Source: Achatina immaculata (lineage: Eukaryota > Mollusca > Gastropoda > Stylommatophora > Achatinidae). Taken from it: 64,000 nt of DNA. Of this stretch, positions 12,901-27,900 are shown piece by piece (positions within the stretch are counted from its first letter, which is position 1; every line of letters starts with the position of its first letter). The stretch lies in NCBI GenBank assembly GCA_009760885.1, contig CM019716.1, positions 11,044,438 through 11,108,437 of the forward strand. Reading direction: 5' to 3'. The position numbers and the translations under genes are program-made. The notes under the pieces are model-generated. The model made no database searches. It saw only the letters and a list, made by a program, of their open reading frames with translations, and was not told the origin of the DNA.

Positions 12901-15900
12901 CACATAACTAGTATATTACAAACCTGCCACTTTTACAAAGTTTAGCAACAATCACATAACTAGTATATTACAAACCTGCCACTTTTACAAAGTTTAGCAA
13001 CAATCACATAACTAGTATATTACAAACCTGCCACTTTTACAAAGTTTAGCAACAATCACATAACTAGTATATTACAAACCTGCCACTTTTACAAAGTTTA
13101 GCAACAATCACATAACTAGTATATTACAAACCTGCCACTTTTACAAAGTTTAGCAACTATCACATAACTAGTATATCACAAACCTGCCCTTTCACAAAGT
13201 TTAGCAACAATTACTAAATCAACACTGAAATAATTCCACACTTGGATTCTGGTAGCTTCTTTTACCTGTCTAGGGTCACAACTTAAGGCCCCAACTATCT
13301 GCAAGCCAAACCTTTCTCCGTGATATGGTTTATGGCTTGGATAAGTTGCATACATTTCTGGTGGTACGTAATTAATGACATGGTTATCCAAAACCTGAAA
13401 TAAAACGGTCAATATCTTACGTACTGTACGTAACACAGAATATAAAGTTATTAAATAAATGGTAAAAATATAAAGAAACCAGTGACTACCTTAACCACCA
13501 ATTACTGGTAAATACTGACTAAAAGAAAAGAGGAAAACTGAAACTTTTGGAGGTTAACGGTTACTATAACCACTTCATATTATCAAAGGCCTAGTAAAAT
13601 GCAGCACGTGGAATCGATTGGACGATAATCAGGCCAGTTAGATGATGTTGGAGGATAATCAGGCCAGTTAGATGATGATGGAGGATAATCAGGCCAGTCA
13701 AATGATGATGGAGGATAATCAGACCAGTCAGATGAGGATGGAGGATAATCAGGCAGTCAGCTGATGATGGAGGATAATCAGGCCAGTCAGATGAGGATAA
13801 ACAGGCCAGTCAGATGAGGATAATCAGGCCAGTCAGATGAGGATAATCAGGCCAGTCAGATGAGGATAATCAGGCCAGTCAGATGAGGATGGAGGATAAT
13901 CAGGCAGTCAGCTGATGATGGAGGATAATTAGGTCAGTCAGATGAGGATAAACAGGCCAGTCAGATGAGGATAAAGGATAATCAGGCCAGTCAGATGAGG
14001 ATAAAGGATAAACAGGCCAGTCAGATGAGGATAAAGGATAAACAGGCCAGTCAGATAAGGATAATCAGGCCAGCAGATGAGGATAATCAGGCCAGTCAGA
14101 TGAGGATAATCAGGCCAGTCAGATGAGGATAATCAGGCCAGTTAGATGATGTTGGAGGATAATCAGGCCAGTTAGATGATGATGGAGGATAATCAGGCCA
14201 TTTAGACAATGTTGGAGGATAATCATGCCAGTTAGATGATGATGGAGGATAATCAGGCCAGTTAGATGATGTTGGAGGATAATCAGGTCAGTTAGATGAT
14301 GATGGAGGATACTCAGGCCAGTTAGACGATGTTGGAGGATAATCATGCCATTTAGACGATGTTGGAGGATAATCATGCCAGTCAGAAGATGATGGAGAAT
14401 AATCAGGACAGTTAGATGATGATGGAGGATAATCAGACCAGTCAGATGAGGATGGAGGATAATCAGGCAGTCAGCTGATGATGGAGGATAATCAGGCCAG
14501 TCAGATGAGGATAAACAGGCCAGTCATATGAGGATAAACAGGCCAGTCAGATGAGGATGGAGGATAATCAGACCAGTCAGATGAGGATAATCAGGCAGTC
14601 AGCTGATGATGGAGGATAATCAGGCAGTCAGCTGATGATGGAGGATAATTAGGTCAGTCAGATGAGGATAAACAGGCCAGTCAGATGAGGATAAAGGATA
14701 ATCAGGCCAGTCAGATGAGGATAAAGGATAAACAGGCCAGTCAGATGAGGATAAAGGATAAACAGGCCAGTCAGATGAGGATAAAGGATAAACAGGCCAG
14801 TCAGATGAGGATAATCAGGCCAGCAGATGAGGATAATCAGGCCAGTCAGATGAGGATAATCAGGCCAGTCAGATGAGGATAATCAGGCCAGTCAGATGAG
14901 GATAATCAGGCCAGTCAGATGACTTTGGTTCAGCAGGTGAACATTTTATAAAGATTAAATCTCACCAGAAGCATAAATATGAAAATCAGGATATTTAAGA
15001 GTAATGTTCTAAGTGTATTACTCTATGGAAGTGAATGCTGGAAAATCACCAAAACCATAGAAAACAAGTTAAATTCTTTCCAGACTAAATGTTTACGAAG
15101 AATTAGAAAAATATTTTGGCCAAACACCATAAGAAATAACATCTTATTAGCAGAAATGCAGATGAAGCCACTGACAACAATTATTGAGGAAAGACACTGG
15201 CGATGGTTGGGACATGTGCTCCGAATGACTGACAACTCACTACCAAAAATAGCACTAAGATGGACACCACAGGGGAACAGAAGTAAGGGTAGACCAAAAG
15301 AGACATGGAGAAGAACAACAGAAAGGATGTTGAGCAATAGAGGGCTCACCTGGGCAAGAGCAGAAAAAAAGGCGAAGGACAGGCATTTGTGGAAAACCCT
15401 TGCAGAAGCCCCATGTGCCCTGGGCACTTAAGGTTCAGAGAGAGAGAGAGAAATCTCACCAGAAGTAAGGTAAGAAAAAATGTCATGCTAACATTTACTT
15501 CCTGCTGATGTCTGTAAAGTGTGTTTAATTATACATTTAACAAAGAAAACAAAACAGAAGGGAATAAGAAAAGCAATATTTGAGAAAGTGCTTCATGTGA
15601 GGTGAGAGATAGGTAGAGCTGTACTAGTTTCAGTAAAGTCCAGTGTGATCACTGACAGGTGAGAGACAGGTAGAGCTGTACTAGTTTCAGTAAAGTCCAG
15701 TGTGATCACTGACAGGTGAGAGACAGGTAGAGCTGTACTAGTTTCAGTAAAGTCCAGTGTGATCACTGACAGGTGAGAGACAGGTAGAGCTGTACTAGTT
15801 TCAGTAAACCCTGGTGTGATCACTGACAGGTGAGAGACAGGTAGAGCTGTACTAGTTTCAGTAAACCCTGGTGTGATCACTGACAGGTGAAAGACAGGTA

Positions 15901-18900
15901 GAGCTGTACTAGTTTCAGTAAAGTCCAGTGTGATCAATGACAGGTGAGAGGCAGGTAGAGCTGTACTAGTTTCAGTAAAGTCCAGTGTGATCACTGAGAG
16001 GTGAGAGGCAGGTAAAGCTGTACTAGTTTCAGTAAAGTCCAGTGTGATCACTGACAGGTGAGAGACAGGTAGAGCTGTACTAGTTTCAGTAAACCCTGGT
16101 GTGATCACTGACAGGTGAGAGACAGGTAGAGCTGTACTAGTTTCAGTAAACCCTGGTGTGATCACTGACAGGTGAGAGACAGGTAGAGCTGTACTAGTTT
16201 CAGTAAACCCTGGTGTGATCACTGACAGGTGAGAGACAGGTAGAGCTGTACTAGTTTCAGTAAACCCTGGTGTGATCACTGACAGGTGAGAGACAGGTAG
16301 ACCTGTACTAGTTTCAGTAAACCCCGGTGTGATCACTGACAGGTGAGAGACAGGTAGAGCTGTACTAGTTTCAGTAAAGTCCAGTGTGATCACTGACAGG
16401 TGAGAAACAGGTAGAGCTGTACTAGTTTCAGTAAAGTCCAGTGTGATCACTGAGAGGTGAGAGACAGGTAGAGCTGTACTAGTTTCAGTAAACCCTGGTG
16501 TGATCACTGACAGGTGAGAGACAGGTAGAGCTGTACTAGTTTCAGTAAACCCTGGTGTGATCACTGACAGGTGAGAGACAGGTAGAGCTGTACTAGTTTC
16601 AGTAAACCCTGGTGTGATCACTGACAGGTGAGAGACAGGTAGAGCTGTACTAGTTTCAGTAAACCCTGGTGTGATCACTGACAGGTGAGAGACAGGTAGA
16701 GCTGTACTAGTTTCAGTAAACCCTGGTGTGATCACTGACAGGTGAGAGACAGGTAGAGCTGTACTAGTTTCAGTAAAGCCCGGTGTGATCACTGAGAAAT
16801 GATGACAGTCAAGCACTGACCTGGGGCTGCCTGCCCATCACAGTCTACACAAACCATAGCTTATTTAACCACATGCTGGTCATCATAAGGAGGTCAGACA
16901 CTAACTACAGTTCACTGCTAAAACATGTTACAGAACAAGTCAGACATAACTACAGTTCACTGCTATAACATATTACAGAACAAGTCAGACACTAACTACA
17001 GTTTGGCTAAGTCGATAGTACGCTGTTCTCTCGTGGCTAGACGGCTGCTCGTTCTACCGGAGTCCGTGTTCGAATCCCAGGTAATTCTCTTGTGATTTTT
17101 CTTTCTCTCACGTCTCACTAAAGTGCTTTGTCTATGATTTTTTTTAGGTTTAATCCTACAATATTTGTTCTCTTACTTTACCATACCAAAACCTCGTAGT
17201 TTCCTATTTATAAAAAATTGTTCCTTAAGTACAGTTCACTGCTATAACATGTTACAGAACAAGTCAGACACTAACTACAGTTCACCTGTTACAGAACAAG
17301 TCAGACACTAACTAAAGTTCACATGTTATAGAACAAGTCAGACACTAACTACAGTTCACATGTACAGAACAGATCAGACACTAACTACAGTTCACATGTT
17401 ACAGAACAAGTCAGACACTAACTACAGTTCACATGTTACAGAACAAGTCAGACACTAACTACAGTTCACATGTTACAGAACAAGTCAGACACTAACTACA
17501 GTTCACATGTTACAGAACAGGTCAGACACTAACTACAGTTCACATGTACAGAACAGATCAGACACTAACTACAGTTCATTATTATAACATGTTAATAAAT
17601 AGCCATATTACCACCACTTTAAATACTAAGTGCAAATTAGCATGATAACTGAATGAAAATTAATTACAAAATTACAAATCACAACACATTAAAAGAAAGA
17701 ATCACATTCTAATAACTTTTCAATGACACATAAAAATGCACATACACACCCACATGTACACATATGAGGCACAGTTCTGCATTGCAACTCAGATATGTAC
17801 AGTGCAGCATTGTATGGTTGACAGCATGACTGCAATCAATGAGCACAACACGTATGATCTCAGCAGCCTGAAAGGCCCAAGTCTGGCCATTTCCCAGATT
17901 TCTATTATGGGACCTTGGCCATAAATATAACTGGCTACTAAGTCAGCAAAAGACTCTGGGACATTTTGAACCTCTCACTCATATTTCACATCAGCAAAAT
18001 CAGTTATTATGAAATGAATTCAAATTTCCTAACATAACATTTGATTGCTATAACATGTTACAGAACAAGTCAGACACTAACTACAGTTCACCTGTTACAG
18101 AACAAGTCAGACACTAACTAAAGTTCACATGTTATAGAACAAGTCAGACACTAACTACAGTTCACATGTACAGAACAGATCAGACACTAACTACAGTTCA
18201 CATGTTACAGAACAAGTCAGACACTAACTACAGTTCACATGTTACAGAACAAGTCAGACACTAACTACAGTTCACATGTTACAGAACAAGTCAGACACTA
18301 ACTACAGTTCACATGTTACAGAACAGGTCAGACACTAACTACAGTTCACATGTACAGAACAGATCAGACACTAACTACAGTTCATTATTATAACATGTTA
18401 ATAAATAGCCATATTACCACCACTTTAAATACTAAGTGCAAATTAGCATGATAACTGAATGAAAATTAATCAGCATGATAACTGAATGAAAATTAATTAC
18501 AAAATTACAAATCACAACACATTAAAAGAAAGAATCACATTCTAATAACTTTTCAATGACACATAAAAATGCACATACACACCCACATGTACACATATGA
18601 GGCACAGTTCTGCATTGCAACTCAGATATGTACAGTGCAGCATTGTATGGTTGACAGCATGACTGCAATCAATGAGCACAACACGTATGATCTCAGCAGC
18701 CTGAAAGGCCCAAGTCTGGCCATTTCCCAGATTTCTATTATGGGATCTTGGCCATAAATATAACTGGCTACTAAGTCAGCAAAAGACTCTGTGACATTTT
18801 GAACCTCTCACTCATATTTCACATCAGCAAAATCAGTTATTATGAAATGAATTCAAATTTCCTAACATAACATTTGATTGGCTGATTAACTATCTCCTTG

Positions 18901-21900
18901 AAAAAGAAACATGAGTCCCCTGAGACCAAAAGTTAGAAATACCGTCTGGATTACAGCAATTTAAAAAAAAATTTCTTGGCATCATGAAGAACACTTTGTT
19001 CCCTAACTTGCCAGAGAGGCTACAGCAGCGTACCAGACTGTACAACGAGGTAAGACAGCGTCCAAGCTAGCTAGCTCCAAGATGCTGATCCTATGACTAC
19101 ATTTTTCTCCTGGACAGTCATCTCAGCTGTTTAATAATCTCCCTATATTTTGGACAGTCATCTCAGCTGTTTAATAATCTCCCTATATTTTGGACAGTCA
19201 TCTCAGCTGTTTAATAATCTCCCTATATTTTGGACAGTCATCTTAGCTGTTTAATAATCTCCCTATACATCTACATAAGCTCCAAACTGAATGAAAAGTT
19301 GAAACGGAAGTCAGCATTACAGTAAGTATTTCAAGATGGTATATTACAAAATATTGCTGTAAAAGAGATCACCTGTAACAAAGTTACAATAAATGACTCC
19401 CCCTCTTTTGTCCACTGTAACATGGTGCCCAACTTGAGTGCCAGGACGCCTGTCCTCCGTGTGCTGTATAAGATATAAGAGATTTACTGGTGCTGCTAGT
19501 GACTGGTTACATGAAACAGATGTGACTCATCGTAAGAAAACAATAGATACAGAGCACAGGCATCAAAACATAAGAAAACAATAGACACATAGCACAGATA
19601 TCAAAATATAAGAAAACAATAGATACATAGTACAGATATCAAAACATAAGAAAACAATAGATAAATAGCACAGATATCAAAACATAAGAAAACAATAGTT
19701 ACATAGCACAGATATCAAAACATAAGAAAACAATAGATACAGAGAAAAGATATCAAAACATAAGAAAACAATAGATAAATAGCACAGATATCAAAACATA
19801 AGAAAACAATAGTTACATAGCACAGATATCAAAACATAAGAAAACAATAGATACAGAGAAAAGATATCAAAACATAAGAAAACAATAGATACATAGCACA
19901 GATATCAAAACATAAGAAAAAAATAGATACAGAGCACAGGCATCAAAACATAAGAAAAAAATAGATACAGAGCACAGGCATCAAAACATAAGAAAACAGC
20001 AGATACAGAGCACAGGCATCAAAACATAAGAAAACAGCAGATACATAGCACAGATATCAAAACACAAGAAAACAATAGATACAGAGCACAGATATCAAAA
20101 CATAAGAAAACAGTAGATACATAGCACAGATATCAAAACATAAGAAAACAATAGATACATAGCACAGATATCAAAACATAAGAAAACAACAGATACATAG
20201 CACAGGCATCAAAACATAAGAAAACAATAGATACATAGCACAGATGTCAAAACATAAGAAAACAATAGATACATAGCACAGGCATCAAAACATAAGAAAA
20301 CAATAGATACATAGCACAGATATCAAAACATAAGAAAACAATAGATACATAGCACAGACATCAAAACATAAGAAAACAACAGATACATGACAGACATCAA
20401 AACATAAGAAAACAATAGATACATGACAGACATCAAAACATAAGAAAACAACAGATACATGACAGACATCAAAACATAAGAAAACAATAGATACATGACA
20501 GACATCAAAACATAAGAAAACAATAGATACATAACACAGACATCAAAACATAACATAACAATAGATATATCACACAGACATCAAAACATAAGAAAACAAT
20601 AGACACATAGCACAGACATCAAAACATAAGAAAACAACAGATACATGACAGACATCAAAACATAAGAAAACAATAGATACATGACAGACATCAAAACATA
20701 AGAAAACAACAGATACATGACAGACATCAAAACATAAGAAAACAATAGATACATGACAGACATCAAAACATAAGAAAACAATAGATACATAACACAGACA
20801 TCAAAACATAACATAACAATAGATATATCACACAGACATCAAAACATAAGAAAACAATAGACACATAGTACAGACATCAAAACATAAGAAAGCAATGGAT
20901 ATATAAGAGACATCAAAACATAAGAAAACAATGGATATATCATAGACATCTAAACATAAGAAAACAATGGATATATAAGAGACATCAAAACACAAGAAAA
21001 CAATGGATATATCATAGACATCAAAACATAAGAAAGCAATAGATATATCATAGACATCAAAACATAAGAAAGCAATGGATATATTCTGGGGAGGACTGCA
21101 GGCTTTGCTATGTCGACAGGGATCAGGGTCTGAAGTGACCAACAACCTCGAACGCAGAAGAAGAAGAATGGATATATCATAGACATCAAAATATAAGAAA
21201 ACATTGGATATATCACACAGACATCAAAACATTAGAAAACAATAGATATATAACATAGACATCAAAGCATAAGAAAACAATAGATACAGAGCACAGGCAT
21301 CAAAACATAAGAAAACAATAGATACAGAGCACAGGCATCAAAACATAAGAAAACAATAGATACAGAGCACAGGCATCAAAACATAAGAAAACAATAGACA
21401 CATAGCACAGATATCAAAACATAAGAAAACAATAGATACATAGCACAGATATTAAAACATAAGAAAACAATAGATACATAGCACAGATATCAAAACATAA
21501 GAAAACAATAGATACATGACAGACATCAAAACATAAGAAAACAATAGATACATGACAGACATCAAAACATAAGAAAACAACAGATACATGACAGACATCA
21601 AAACATAAGAAAACAATAGATACATGACAGACATCAAAACATAAGAAAACAATAGATACATGACAGACATCAAAACATAAGAAAACAATAGATACATGAC
21701 AGACATCAAAACATAAGAAAACAACAGATACATGACAGACATCAAAACATAAGAAAACAATAGATACATGACAGACATCAAAACATAAGAAAACAATAGA
21801 TACAGAGCACAGATATCAAAACATAAGAAAACAATAGATACATAGCACAGGCATCAAAACATAAGAAAACAATAGATACAGAGCACAGACATCAAAACAT

Positions 21901-24900
21901 AAGAAAACAATAGATACATGACAGACATCAAAACATAAGAAAACAATAGATACATGACAGACATCAAAACATAAGAAAACAACAGATACATGACAGACAT
22001 CAAAACATAAGAAAACAATAGATACATGACAGACATCAAAACATAAGAAAACAATAGATACATAACACAGACATCAAAACATAACATAACAATAGATATA
22101 TCACACAGACATCAAAACATAAGAAAACAATAGACACATAGCACAGACATCAAAACATAAGAAAGCAATGGATATATAAGAGACATCAAAACATAAGAAA
22201 ACAATGGATATATCATAGACATCAAAACATAAGAAAACAATGGATATATAAGAGACATCAAAACACAAGAAAACAATGGATATATCATAGACATCAAAAC
22301 ATAAGAAAGCAATAGATATATCATAGACATCAAAACATAAGAAAGCAATGGATATATTCTGGGGAGGACTGCAGGCTTTGCCATGTCGACAGGGATCAGG
22401 GTCTGAAGTGACCAACAACCTCGAACGCAGAAGAAGAAGAAGAATGGATATATCATAGACATCAAAATATAAGAAAACATTGGATATATCACACAGACAT
22501 CAAAACATTAGAAAACAATAAATATATAACATAGACATCAAAGCATAAGAAAACAAAAGATATATCACACAGACATCAAAACATTAGAAAACAATGGATA
22601 TATAACACAGACATCCAAACATAATGATAGTCTGTACCTGTCTGTGAAAACACCATATGATAATGATGATTAAATCTGATAAATATATCTGTCTGCTTTT
22701 TTTAAAGGTTTACACTTGTTCTTTTTGGCAGATGTAAAAATAAAGCAGAATTTTTAGCCCAATAAAAATGTGTATATGTCTAACATGCTCAGCCAGCCTT
22801 ACCCTCTGACATAAGGGTTTCTATCCCATGGTCCTTCTTTCAACGGGCTCTCAGCCCTGGGGACATGTGAATACTTGTCCAAGATGATGTCTCTGACAAA
22901 CGCTTCATTACTGGCTAGCAGTCCATCATCTCTCTTCTCTGTCCACTTCCGAACATGCCAGGGTTTCCTTGTGCTTGGTCGAACCACATACCTGGGGAAA
23001 CGTCCGTGCCGTACTTGCTGGACACATCCAAAACTGGCAGATATAAAGTATTAAAGCATGATATATTCTATAAATCAAAGGTGAATAATGTGATGTAATA
23101 TTTATTTATTTAAACTTGTGATTGTGTAATTATATAATCTTACAATGTTGTAATATTTTATATGTGCTGTAACAATAATAATCTTGTGATGCTATAATAC
23201 TTATTCTTCTTCTTCTTCGTACGCATTGTCTCTCTACATCTGCAGTCCTGTCTCTCAGATAAATTTCACTGTTTTTTTGTAATTCAAGTATGGGACCGTA
23301 GAGTTTATTTTCTTTAGTGGTTTCACTGGGCCAGTAAGTACTTCTCACTGTCTCATAGTTGGTGCAGTTTTGGAGGATATGTTTCAGTCTGGGGCACTTG
23401 TACAAAGAGTAGTAGTACCAACCTTAAACTTTGTATACATATGACTTCAGAGTTGGTTGTGTCCTGTTCGGAGAAGGAAAATGGTGACTTGTTCCTTTCT
23501 GTTTATCATGTGATAGTCATCATGTGGTGGTGTTTGTGGCTTCCTGTAGGTTTTTATCATGCTTTTCCTCTGATTACAGGCGACTGGTATGTCTGGTTGC
23601 TCCATTTCAGTGCCCTCTTTGGCCAGACGGTCAGCTTTCTCATTGCCTAGTATCCCACAGTGGGAGGGAATCCATTGCAAAGTGACTCCATGTTGTAAGC
23701 CAATTTTTGACAAGGCATCCTTAAGGTCTGGTAGTTTGTTGCACTGAAGAGCTTCCAGTACTGATCTTGCATATGTGAGAATTACTACAGGGCACGTATC
23801 AATTCTGAAGTCGGATAGTTTTTCAACTGCAGCAATAATTGCCCTAACTTCTGCATCAAAGTTGTTGCAGTATTTTCCAGTTGGTATGGAAATCTTGTCA
23901 GTGGTGTTGTTTGGATATTCAATATATGCTCCTGCCCCTCCATTCTTTATGGCATTGTATGCAGATCCATCTGTATACACATGTATTCTGGTGTCACATG
24001 GATATTTTTATCATCTAGAACACTAAGTGTGGCTGTTGATATTACAAGAATGCATCTCACCATTCTGTACACCTTTCACTTCAATCTGAATAGTTATTTG
24101 TGTATAATCTGCTTCTTTCCATGGTGTATGCTCAGGTACAGATGATAATGGAGTGACTACAGTTGGAAGATCTGGTATCAGCTTACACATATGCTTAGCC
24201 TGATGAATGAAGCTGCTTCTTTTAAGCCATCTTAGTCCCAAGTTATTGAATCTCTCCTTCAGGGAATGCCTTACAGAGCTAAGGAATTTCTCTTCCAAGA
24301 TCATGACCTTTGTGTCTCTATGTTCTTAGAAAGCAATAGATATATCATAGACATCAAAACATAAGAAAGCAATGGATATATTCTGGGGAGGACTGCAGGC
24401 TTTGCCATGTCGACAGGGATCAGGGTCTGAAGTGACCAACAACCTCGAACGCAGAAGAAGAAGAAGAATGGATATATCATAGACATCAAAATATAAGAAA
24501 ACATTGGATATATCACACAGACATCAAAACATTAGAAAACAATAAATATATAACATAGACATCAAAGCATAAGAAAACAAAAGATATATCACACAGACAT
24601 CAAAACATTAGAAAACAATGGATATATAACACAGACATCCAAACATAATGATAGTCTGTACCTGTCTGTGAAAACACCATATGATAATGATGATTAAATC
24701 TGATAAATATATCTGTCTGCTTTTTTTAAAGGTTTACACTTGTTCTTTTTGGCAGATGTAAAAATAAAGCAGAATTTTTAGCCCAATAAAAATGTGTAAT
24801 GTCTAACATGCTCAGCCAGCCTTACCCTCTGACATAAGGGTTTCTATCCCATGGTCCTTCTTTCAACGGGCTCTCAGCCCTGGGGACATGTGAATACTTG

Positions 24901-27900
24901 TCCAAGATGATGTCTCTGACAAACGCTTCATTACTGGCTAGCAGTCCATCATCTCTCTTCTCTGTCCACTTCCGAACATGCCAGGGTTTCCTTGTGCTTG
25001 GTCGAACCACATACCTGGGGAAACGTCCGTGCCGTACTTGCTGGACACATCCAAAACTGGCAGATATAAAGTATTAAAGCATGATATATTCTATAAATCA
25101 AAGGTGAATAATGTGATGTAATATTTATTTATTTAAACTTGTGATTGTGTAATTATATAATCTTACAATGTTGTAATATTTTATATGTGCTGTAACAATA
25201 ATAATCTTGTGATGTTATAATACTTATTCTTCTTCTTCGTACGCATTGTCTCTCTACATCTGCAGTCCTGTCTCTCAGATAAATTTCACTGTTTTTTTTT
25301 TAAGTCATGTATGGAACCATAGAGCTTATCTTCTTTGGTGGTTTCACTGGGCCAGTAATTACTTCTCACTGTCTCATAGTTGGTGCAGTTTTGGAGGATA
25401 TGTTTCAGTCTGGGGCACTTGTACAAAGAGTAGTAGTACCAACCTTAAACTTTGTATACATATGACTTCAGAGTTGGTTGTGTCCTGTTTGGAGAAGGAA
25501 AATGGTGACTTATTCCTTTCTGTTTATCATGTGATAGTCATCATGTGGTGGTGTTTGTGGCTTCCTGTAGGTTTTTATCATGCTTTTCCTCTGATTACAG
25601 GCGACTGGTATGTCTGGTTGCTCCATTTCAGTGCCCTCTTTGGCCAGACGGTCAGCTTTCTCATTGCCTAGTATCCCACAGTGGGAGGGAATCCATTGCA
25701 AAGTGACTCCATGTTGTAAGCCAATTTTTGACAAGGCATCCTTAAGGTCTGGTAGTTTGTTGCACTGAAGAGCTTCCAGTACTGATCTTGCATATGTGAG
25801 AATTACTACAGCAAGGCACGTATCAATTCTGAAGTCGGATAGTTTTTCAACTGCAGCAATAATTGCCCTAACTTCTGCATCAAAGTTGTTGCAGTATTTT
25901 CCAGTTGGTATGGAAATCTTGTCAGTGGTGTTGTTTGGATATTCAATATATGCTCCTGCCCCTCCATTCTTTATGGCATTGTATGCAGATCCATCTGTAT
26001 ACACATGTATTCTGGTGTCACATGGATATTTTTATCATCTAGAACACTAAGTGTGGCTGTTGATATTACAAGAATGCATCTCACCATTCTGTACACCTTT
26101 CACTTCAATCTGAATAGTTATTTGTGTATAATCTGCTTCTTTCCATGGTGTATGCTCAGGTACAGATGATAATGGAGTGACTACAGTTGGAAGATCTGGT
26201 ATCAGCTTACGCATATGCTTAGCCTGATGAATGAAGCTGCTTCTTTTAAGCCATCTTAGTCCCAAGTTATTGAATCTCTCCTTCAGGGAATGGCTTACAG
26301 AGCTGAGGAATTTCTCTTCCAAGATCATGACCTTTGTGTCTCTATGTTCTTTTAGTGCTTGAACACCAACTATTTTCTGCATTTCTACTACTGGTGTGGA
26401 CCTCATGGCACCTGTGATAATCCATAGTGACTGATTTTGTACCTTGTCTAGATTATGCAGCGTAGTGTTTGATGCTGTGCACCAAGCTGTTGAGCCATAT
26501 TCTAAAAGTTGTAGAATACTTTGCTGATATACATTCTTAATACTTATACAATCTTGTGATGCTATAATCTCTCTCTCTGAACCTTAAGTGCCCAGGGCAC
26601 ATGAGGCTTCCTTAAGGGTTTTCCACAAATGCCCGTCTTCTGCCTTTTTTTTTCGCTCTTGCCCAGGTGAGCCCTCTATTGCTCAACATCCTTTCTGTTC
26701 TTCTCCATGTCTCTTTAGTCTACCCTTACTTCTGTTCCCCTGTGGGGTCCATCTTAGTGTTATTTTTGGTAGTGAGTTGTCAGTCATTCGGAGCACATGT
26801 CCCAACCATCGCCAGCGTCTTTCCTCAATAATTGCTGTTAGTGGCTTCATATGCATTTCTGCCAACAAGATGTTATTTCTTATGGTGTCTGGCTAAAATA
26901 TTTTTCTGATTCTTCGTAAACATTTAGTCTGGAAAGAATTCAACTTGTTTTCTATGGTTTTGGTGATTTTCCAGCATTCGCTTCCATAGAGTAGTACACT
27001 TAGAACATTACTCTTAAATATCCTGATTTTCATATTTATGCTTAGTTTTTTGGATTTCCATATATTCTGCAGCATTGCAAAAGCCTGGTTTGCTCTAGTA
27101 AGTCTGCTGTTGATGTCCTCTGTGCTGTCTCCATTTTCTACTACTCTGCTGCCAAGGTATACAAATTCGTTGACCTCCTCCACTAACTTGCTATCTAGAG
27201 TACATTTCTGTTGTTCACATTTTGCTTCATTGTCTTTCCTACGTTGATCTTTAGTTCTATGTTGTTTGCATTCTGAGTTAGCTTGTTTATTTTATCTTGC
27301 ATATCTTTATGGCTGCTTGATAGTAGACAAATGTCATCCGCAAAGTCAAGGTCCTCCAGCACTGTGTCAAGGGATCCATTGTAATCATCTGCGTTTGTCT
27401 GATGTTGCCTCCTTCATTAACCAGTCTACTGCCAAGATAAATAATGTTGGTGATAGTACACATCCTTGCTTCACTCCTGTTTGTACCCTAAAGCTGCTGG
27501 AGGTATGTTCTCCACAGATCACTTTGCACTGAAAACCCTTGTATAGGGCTTTGATTACATTCACTATCTTATGGGGGAGGCCATGCCATCTTAGAATTTT
27601 CACAGTGCATCTCTGCTGACACTGTCAAAAGCTTTCTCAAAATCTATAAACAGTGCATATGTTGTGCTATGCCACTCATTTGCCTGTTCTAATATTTGTC
27701 TAAGTACAAATATATAGTCTATGCATGATCTTCCTCTCCTAAATCCTGCCTGCTCTTTCTGAGGTTTTCCCTCAAGTGCTGGTACAATTCTGTTGATGAT
27801 TATTCTGCAAAATATTTTACTGGTGAGTGGCAGGAGGGTAATGCCTCTCCAGTTCCCGCAATCTCTGAGGTCACCCCTTCTTTGGTAGTTTTACTATAAG

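Larger units (their letters stand above)
22304..26350. repeat. 2.02 kb tandem duplication including MRPL3 exon 2
   Basis: Copy 1 about 22304-24328 and copy 2 about 24329-26350, offset about 2,023 bp. Each has the end of the 36-37 bp minisatellite, a short 80 bp insertion, MRPL3 exon 2 and an RNase H LINE. The join is inside the LINE at TATGTTCTT, followed in copy 1 by AGAAAGCAATAG and in copy 2 by TTAGTGCTTG. Confidence 0.9.

Noticed and set aside
15593..16816. 407-codon minus-strand frame with a perfect 19-residue period
   Set aside because: The 57 bp unit is divisible by three, so an open frame is expected. It lies in an MRPL3 intron, has no signal peptide or conserved domain, and is best read as a repeat.
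20323..22492. Several hydrophobic minus-strand frames ([12 protein letters not shown] repeats) resembling membrane proteins
   Set aside because: Translations of the AT-rich 33-37 bp array; many parallel frames and no unique start.
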